Of a stretch of 9,889 nucleotides of DNA, positions 6,488 to 9,889 are shown in pieces (the first letter of the stretch is position 1; every line of letters begins with the position of its first letter). Source of the stretch: an uncultured Prevotella sp. (lineage in GTDB: Bacteria; Bacteroidota; Bacteroidia; Bacteroidales; Bacteroidaceae); contig UQCW01000072.1 of the NCBI GenBank assembly GCA_900539625.1, positions 1 to 9,889 of the forward strand. The letters are read 5' to 3'. The notes under the pieces are model-generated. The model did no database searches and had not been told where the DNA came from. It saw only the letters and a program-made list of their open reading frames with translations. Both the position numbers and the translations under genes were made by a program.

Positions 6488-7405
6488 TCAGAGTTTTACC
6501 AACTTCACGCAGGCCCAGTCGTCTTGGCTGCGGGCATCAACGAAGGTGAGACCTTGCCGATCTGCTTCCTTGCGGATTTTTTCAATGTCGGAAACATAGA
6601 AGCCACTCATATATATATAGGCACCTTCTTTCATGCGCGGCACATAATATTGCAGGTCGTTCAAGAGGATATTGCGGTTGATATTGGCAATGACGAGGTC
6701 GAACGGACCTTTGCTTGCCAGGCAGGAAGCGTCGCCGAGAAAGACATCGATGTTGTCAACATGGTTCAGCGCGATGTTGTCCTGCGAATTTTTCACGCAC
6801 CATTCGTCGACATCGACGGCCACGCAATGTTTCGCGCCGCGCATACGGGCCAATATGGCGAGGATGCTGGTGCCGCAACCCATGTCGAGCACTTCCCTAC
6901 CCTCCATATCGTCGTCGAGGATGCGCTGAATCATCTGCGACGTGGTGGCATGATGGCCTGTGCCAAAGGACATCTGCGGATTGATGGTGATGTTGTATTC
7001 CGCCTGCGGCACATTTTTGTGGAATGTTCCGGCGATGACACAGCGGTCTCCCACCACGAGCGGTTGGAAATAATGCTTCTCCCACTCTTCGTTCCAGTTT
7101 TTGTCTTCGGCCTCCACCTGTTCATAGCGGATTTCCACACCGGGAATGGGGAAATCAAGCAACGCCTGCTTCAGGGCCTCCTCGTCATAGAGGTCCTGCT
7201 GGATGTAGGCTTTATAGCTGTCGTTGGCCGACGGTTCGGTAAAAATCGGCGCTTCGGGGTCGTCGGTGCGTGCTTGGCGCGGCAAATCGAGCGAACCTGT
7301 ATGAACGAAACTGTCGAAACCGATTTCGGCCAACACAGCGGAAAGGACATCCTGAACGGCTTCGCCGCCAGGGGTTGTCGTAAATGTAAATTCCAAATAC
7401 TTCAT
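6488..7405 (-). CDS. prmA: Ribosomal protein L11 methyltransferase
   Basis: PrmA uses S-adenosylmethionine to methylate amino groups of ribosomal protein L11 in the cytoplasm. The 305-residue product is close to the E. coli length of 293. An N-terminal L11-recognition domain (about 1-90) leads to the NWNEEWEKHYFQPL linker motif (103-116), which corresponds to the conserved W..EW..F segment of the family. FGTGHHATTSQM (147-158) is the PrmA signature. LDMGCGTSILAIL (173-185) is the SAM-binding glycine loop, VAVDVDEWCVKN (195-206) the acidic strand that binds SAM ribose, and DLVIANINRNIL (236-247) the catalytic-site motif. It lies 95 nt downstream of the rRNA methyltransferase gene on the same strand, with no -7 consensus between them, so cotranscription is plausible. 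Both modify the translation apparatus. The ATG at 7405 gives a full-length N-terminal domain. Confidence 0.95.
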   Translation of the reverse strand: MKYLEFTFTTTPGGEAVQDVLSAVLAEIGFDSFVHTGSLDLPRQARTDDPEAPIFTEPSANDSYKAYIQQDLYDEEALKQALLDFPIPGVEIRYEQVEAEDKNWNEEWEKHYFQPLVVGDRCVIAGTFHKNVPQAEYNITINPQMSFGTGHHATTSQMIQRILDDDMEGREVLDMGCGTSILAILARMRGAKHCVAVDVDEWCVKNSQDNIALNHVDNIDVFLGDASCLASKGPFDLVIANINRNILLNDLQYYVPRMKEGAYIYMSGFYVSDIEKIRKEADRQGLTFVDARSQDDWACVKLVKL

Positions 7406-7500
7406 ATATTAGGTGTATGGGTGTTCCACAAATCAAACGGCGTCAGGAAACCCTTGAATTTATGCCTTGGGCTTTCCATTTCAGGGTTGCCCCATCCCCG

Positions 7501-8877
7501 TTAAAGTGTCTTCGTTCTGATGCGCCACTCCGATGTATAAAGATTGTTGGCACGCGAACCGAGGTTATTAAGGAAGCCCATCGGATGTCCCTGATAGCAT
7601 GCCAGGACATAGCCACGCGGCACTTCCGCTCCCAGCGTCAATGTCTCCTTGCGCAAATAGGCCACAGCCTCCCCCAAAGAGAGTTCGGCTTTGGGGAATG
7701 CGGCTTCATTCCGCTGCGTGCTCAGCGCCAACTCGGTGGTCGGTGCAAATTTGCGTCCCTTTTCTTCCGCCAGCACGATGCCTGCAGAAAGACTGCGCAC
7801 CGTGTTGCAAACACGCTCCACATCTTCAAACAACCCATTCCTGACTGCGCAGATATGGGTCTCGTCAGGGCGGAACAATTTAAAATCCCCATCGTTTGCC
7901 AACCACTGCGCCACATTCTTGCCGCCAGCAACGGGTGGCGTTGGCCGCCGCTTCTTCTGTTTTTTGTTTTTCGCTGGCGCATCGTCGGCCGAAGTCTTAC
8001 GCAACAGCGCCAAGAAGAGTCCTTCGCCACGGGCGTGGTTCGGGAAGAAATGGGAAACTGGCAGATGCCGTCCGGTGGTGTCTCCGCAAACGCCCCACGA
8101 GGCATCCACAGACACAGACACCACTTCCGCCCCGAGTTCCTGACAGATGCGGTCCACCTGGTCTTCGTTTTCCTCGCGGTTGAACGTGCAGGTGCTGTAC
8201 ACCAGATAACCGCCCTCACGCAAAGTAGGCCAGATGTCACAGACAATCTGCCATTGGCGGGCCGCACAATGGTCAACCGCTTCCGGCGACCAGTCTTCAA
8301 CGGCTTTTTCTTCCTTACGGAACATCCCCTCTCCAGAGCAAGGCACGTCGGTTGCCACTACGTCGAAGAAACCTCTCAGCGGTGCGAAGTCCTCTGGATA
8401 GGCATTGGTCACCACCACGTCAGGGTGCCCCCACTTCGTCAGGTTTTCAAGCAGAATCATGGCCCGCTGTCGTATGGGCTCATTGGCAACGAGAAGTGCT
8501 CCGTCGGGCAACAAGGAACGCCACAACGTGCTTTTTCCTCCGGGCGCGGCACAAAGGTCGAGCATGCGCTGGGGCTGGAAGTCCATCGTCTTGAAAGCCT
8601 GTTCTATAAACATGGAAGAGGCCTCCTGCACATAATAGGTTCCGGCATGGAAAAGCGGATCAAGCGTAAACGAAGGGCGCGAAGAGAGATAATAGCCTGT
8701 TTCGCACCAGGGCACGCGCTCATTCTCCACGTCCTGCGGCGGACAGCCAGCCTTCGCTCTGTTGACACGCACGCTGACGGTAGGTTCCTCAAGCAGTGCG
8801 CGGCAAAGACCATCGGCTTCTTCCTGCCCGAGCAACTGGGCCACTTGCAATTTGAATTTATCTGGGAGTTGGGTCAT
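7501..8877 (-). CDS. rsmF: RsmF-type rRNA (cytosine-C5-)-methyltransferase
   Basis: This is a NOL1/NOP2/Sun-family enzyme that methylates cytosine C5 in rRNA. In the 458-residue product, VSVRVNR (35-41) ends the N-terminal region. YYVQEASSMF (81-90) and LDLCAAPGGKS (106-116) form the substrate-side and SAM-binding motifs. DVPCSGEGMFRK (177-188) carries the release cysteine Cys180, and YSTCTFNREENE (227-238) carries the nucleophilic Cys230. A Lys/Arg-rich linker (about 294-314, KNKKQKKRR) leads to a C-terminal domain ending GHPMGFLNNLGSRANNLY (430-447), which resembles the PUA-like RsmF C-terminus and separates it from shorter RsmB. I chose the ATG at 8877: an in-frame start at 8937 would lie upstream of the promoter-like site at 8903-8938 and adds a non-conserved segment. 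The precise target base is not certain; in E. coli RsmF it is 16S C1407. Confidence 0.92.
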   Translation of the reverse strand: MTQLPDKFKLQVAQLLGQEEADGLCRALLEEPTVSVRVNRAKAGCPPQDVENERVPWCETGYYLSSRPSFTLDPLFHAGTYYVQEASSMFIEQAFKTMDFQPQRMLDLCAAPGGKSTLWRSLLPDGALLVANEPIRQRAMILLENLTKWGHPDVVVTNAYPEDFAPLRGFFDVVATDVPCSGEGMFRKEEKAVEDWSPEAVDHCAARQWQIVCDIWPTLREGGYLVYSTCTFNREENEDQVDRICQELGAEVVSVSVDASWGVCGDTTGRHLPVSHFFPNHARGEGLFLALLRKTSADDAPAKNKKQKKRRPTPPVAGGKNVAQWLANDGDFKLFRPDETHICAVRNGLFEDVERVCNTVRSLSAGIVLAEEKGRKFAPTTELALSTQRNEAAFPKAELSLGEAVAYLRKETLTLGAEVPRGYVLACYQGHPMGFLNNLGSRANNLYTSEWRIRTKTL

Positions 8878-8902
8878 ACAGATTATATGGTTATTACGCC
8901 TA

Positions 8903-8938
8903 CAAAGGTACAAAAATGGCAGTAAATACAGGGCCAAA
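8903..8938 (-). promoter_or_regulatory. Promoter of the rRNA methyltransferase gene
   Basis: On the minus strand TACCTTTG (8910-8903) is an exact -7 consensus. The nearest TTTG upstream (8938-8935) is 24 nt away, longer than the usual 19-21, so the -33 element is weak. Transcription would start near 8897, about 20 nt before the ATG at 8877. This supports that start over the longer open frame. Confidence 0.5.
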
Positions 8939-8964
8939 TCGAATTTATTGGAGAAAATTTGGCC
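8932..8964. promoter_or_regulatory. Inverted repeat over divergent -33 boxes (possible operator)
   Basis: GGCCAAAT at 8932-8939 and ATTTGGCC at 8957-8964 form a perfect 8-bp inverted repeat separated by 17 nt. The left arm contains the TTTG (read on minus) proposed as -33 for the methyltransferase gene, and the right arm contains the TTTG proposed as -33 for the plus-strand gene. The centre-to-centre distance of 25 nt is long for one dimeric regulator. It could be a joint control site or simply two similar promoter upstream edges facing away from each other. Confidence 0.4.
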
Positions 8965-8989
8965 GATAACGCGCTTTCCACTATTTTTG
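8958..8989 (+). promoter_or_regulatory. Promoter of the secreted hypothetical protein gene
   Basis: TTTG (8958-8961) is followed after 20 nt by TATTTTTG (8982-8989), matching both elements of the Bacteroides-type consensus. Transcription would begin near 8996, giving a leader of about 88 nt that includes a run of eight T (9041-9048). The gene begins at 9084 with no recognisable Shine-Dalgarno sequence, as is usual for this phylum. Confidence 0.6.
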
Positions 8990-9083
8990 TCTTAAATTTT
9001 GGGAGGACGCGCTCACACCACAAACAGGATGAAGCCCCTCTTTTTTTTACCAACCCTACCCCCAACCATTTAAACCAAATCAC

Positions 9084-9737
9084 ATGAAAAAAATCCTTTC
9101 TTTCATACTGCTCTTCGTCAGTCTGTCATTTTCAGGTTTTGCCCAGCAGCAAGCCATAGAGAAACGCACGCAAGAAATTTTCGCCTTCAAAGAATTCAAG
9201 GACGCCAAGGTGCTGCAGCCCTTCGGACGCTTCACAAGGGCCAAGGCCAACATTCTGCTGAAGAACAGCACGCTCTGCTTCATGGACGGCAAGACCGTGA
9301 AGGAGGCCTATGTGCAGAATGTGCTCGGCGTGGAGTTTGACTCTATCAAATACATGAAGTTGCGCAACAGCAACCAGATGGGGCTCGTCGTAGCGCAAAA
9401 GGGATACAACTATCTGCTTTGCGTGACCACCATCGATGACAAGAAACTCAAAGATGAGACCGAGGGCGGCACCAACCTGCCTTTCTTTGAAATCACCGAT
9501 GCCGGTGCGTTCTTTGAAATTGACGGACAGGCTTTCACCTTCAAGCAGGGCTATCCTCTGAAGGACAAATATTATTTCAGCATCAAAGGCGAACTGATTC
9601 CAGCAAACGAAACGGCTTTCAAAAAATACGTGCGCCCAGAAATGAAGAAAGCGTTCAAAAATCTGATGGCCGACCATTTCTGGAGTTGGAAAGACGCCAA
9701 GTCGCTCACGCAACTCTTCACCTATTTGCCAGACTGA
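9084..9737 (+). CDS. Secreted protein of unknown function
   Basis: I do not recognise a named family. The 217-residue product starts with a signal peptide (MKKILSFILLFVSLSFSGFA, then QQQ), with likely cleavage after residue 20. There is no lipobox cysteine, so it should be a soluble periplasmic or secreted protein. The mature part shows a strand-rich middle: ANILLKNSTLCFMDGKTV (54-71), GVEFDSIKYMKL (82-93), YNYLLCVTTIDDKKL (108-122) and NLPFFEITDAGAFFEIDGQA (130-149). A basic, aromatic C-terminus follows (KKYVRPEMKKAFKNLM, then HFWSWKD). Two cysteines, Cys65 and Cys113, could form a disulfide. It is the only plus-strand gene here, divergent from the methyltransferase, with its own promoter-like site. 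No enzyme motif is visible. The signal peptide and the uninterrupted frame make it a real gene. Confidence 0.82.
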   Translation: MKKILSFILLFVSLSFSGFAQQQAIEKRTQEIFAFKEFKDAKVLQPFGRFTRAKANILLKNSTLCFMDGKTVKEAYVQNVLGVEFDSIKYMKLRNSNQMGLVVAQKGYNYLLCVTTIDDKKLKDETEGGTNLPFFEITDAGAFFEIDGQAFTFKQGYPLKDKYYFSIKGELIPANETAFKKYVRPEMKKAFKNLMADHFWSWKDAKSLTQLFTYLPD

Positions 9738-9810
9738 TGCGCTCGGTGGTAGAGTGTTCAAAATCCAGGAAAAATCCGCACGGTTTTGATCCAAATAGCA
9801 AGGCGCTTGC

Positions 9811-9862
9811 GGTGCTGCCCCTGAAAGGGGCTCATATTCCAGGATAGGGGCTTGCCCCTATC
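9811..9862. repeat. Right copy of the dispersed hairpin repeat, with a second hairpin
   Basis: Positions 9811-9850 are the inverted counterpart of 1-41. They include the hairpin GCCCCTGAAAGGGGC (9817-9831) followed by CTCATATT and AGGATAGGGG. A second, perfect hairpin follows: GATAGGGG (9843-9850), loop CTTG, CCCCTATC (9855-9862). The unit lies 73 nt after the stop codon of the plus-strand gene. It may help end transcription, although neither stem is followed by a clear T-run. Confidence 0.75.
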
Positions 9863-9889
9863 TCTCGCCGCAGCTCATCAATTCTCGCT

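Noticed and set aside
7449..7488. Imperfect hairpin between the rRNA methyltransferase gene and prmA, as a terminator or degraded repeat copy
   Set aside because: The stem is 9 bp with a bulge and a long loop. No U-run follows on the minus strand, and the resemblance to the edge repeat is limited to a short TTCAGGG string.
6479..7504. 341-codon open frame on the plus strand opposite prmA
   Set aside because: It covers the well-supported prmA gene antisense. The translation shows no domain, and no promoter-like site precedes it.
7417..8925. 502-codon open frame on the plus strand opposite the rRNA methyltransferase
   Set aside because: It lies almost fully antisense to a gene with all catalytic motifs, its translation is rich in R, H, C and Q without recognisable motifs, and it is explained by codon bias of the real gene.

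Overview
The window looks like a chromosomal segment of a Bacteroidota bacterium, most likely order Bacteroidales and plausibly Prevotella-like. The evidence is: promoter-like sites that fit the Bacteroides-type -33 TTTG / -7 TAnnTTTG consensus, start codons without clear Shine-Dalgarno sequences, a TonB with the N-terminal RNKEYGAYRMR motif typical of this phylum, and an exbB-exbD-exbD-tonB gene order. The genus is inference; there is no rRNA or marker gene to settle it.

Layout, right to left along the main (minus) transcription direction. Positions 9084-9737 (+) hold a secreted protein of unknown function. It is divergent from an RsmF-type rRNA cytosine-C5 methyltransferase (8877-7501, -), and an inverted repeat covers the -33 boxes of both promoters. 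Next comes prmA (7405-6488, -), the ribosomal protein L11 methyltransferase, which has no evident promoter of its own. A 357-nt gap then holds two consensus-like promoters facing the energy-transduction operon: exbB (6130-5267), exbD copy 1 (5244-4636), exbD copy 2 (4622-4008) and tonB (3980-3135), spaced 13-27 nt apart. These are followed after 76 nt by a PstS-like lipoprotein (3058-2117). A 461-nt gap contains a short tandem repeat and a strong promoter-like site, and leads to an exported TPR protein (1655-186) that ends at a strong hairpin terminator (123-163).

How the genes work together: ExbB and the two ExbD proteins should form the proton-driven inner-membrane motor, and TonB carries the energy to outer-membrane receptors. 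The periplasmic lipoprotein and the TPR protein follow on the same strand and may work with this complex, but no phosphate ABC transporter genes are present to explain a classical Pst role. The two methyltransferases form a separate translation-apparatus module.

The two edges of the window carry inverted copies of a roughly 40-bp GC-rich, hairpin-containing repeat, which suggests a dispersed intergenic repeat family in this genome. I see no mobile element genes, CRISPR array, tRNA or rRNA. Most of the window is conserved core-type content, not a clearly new system.
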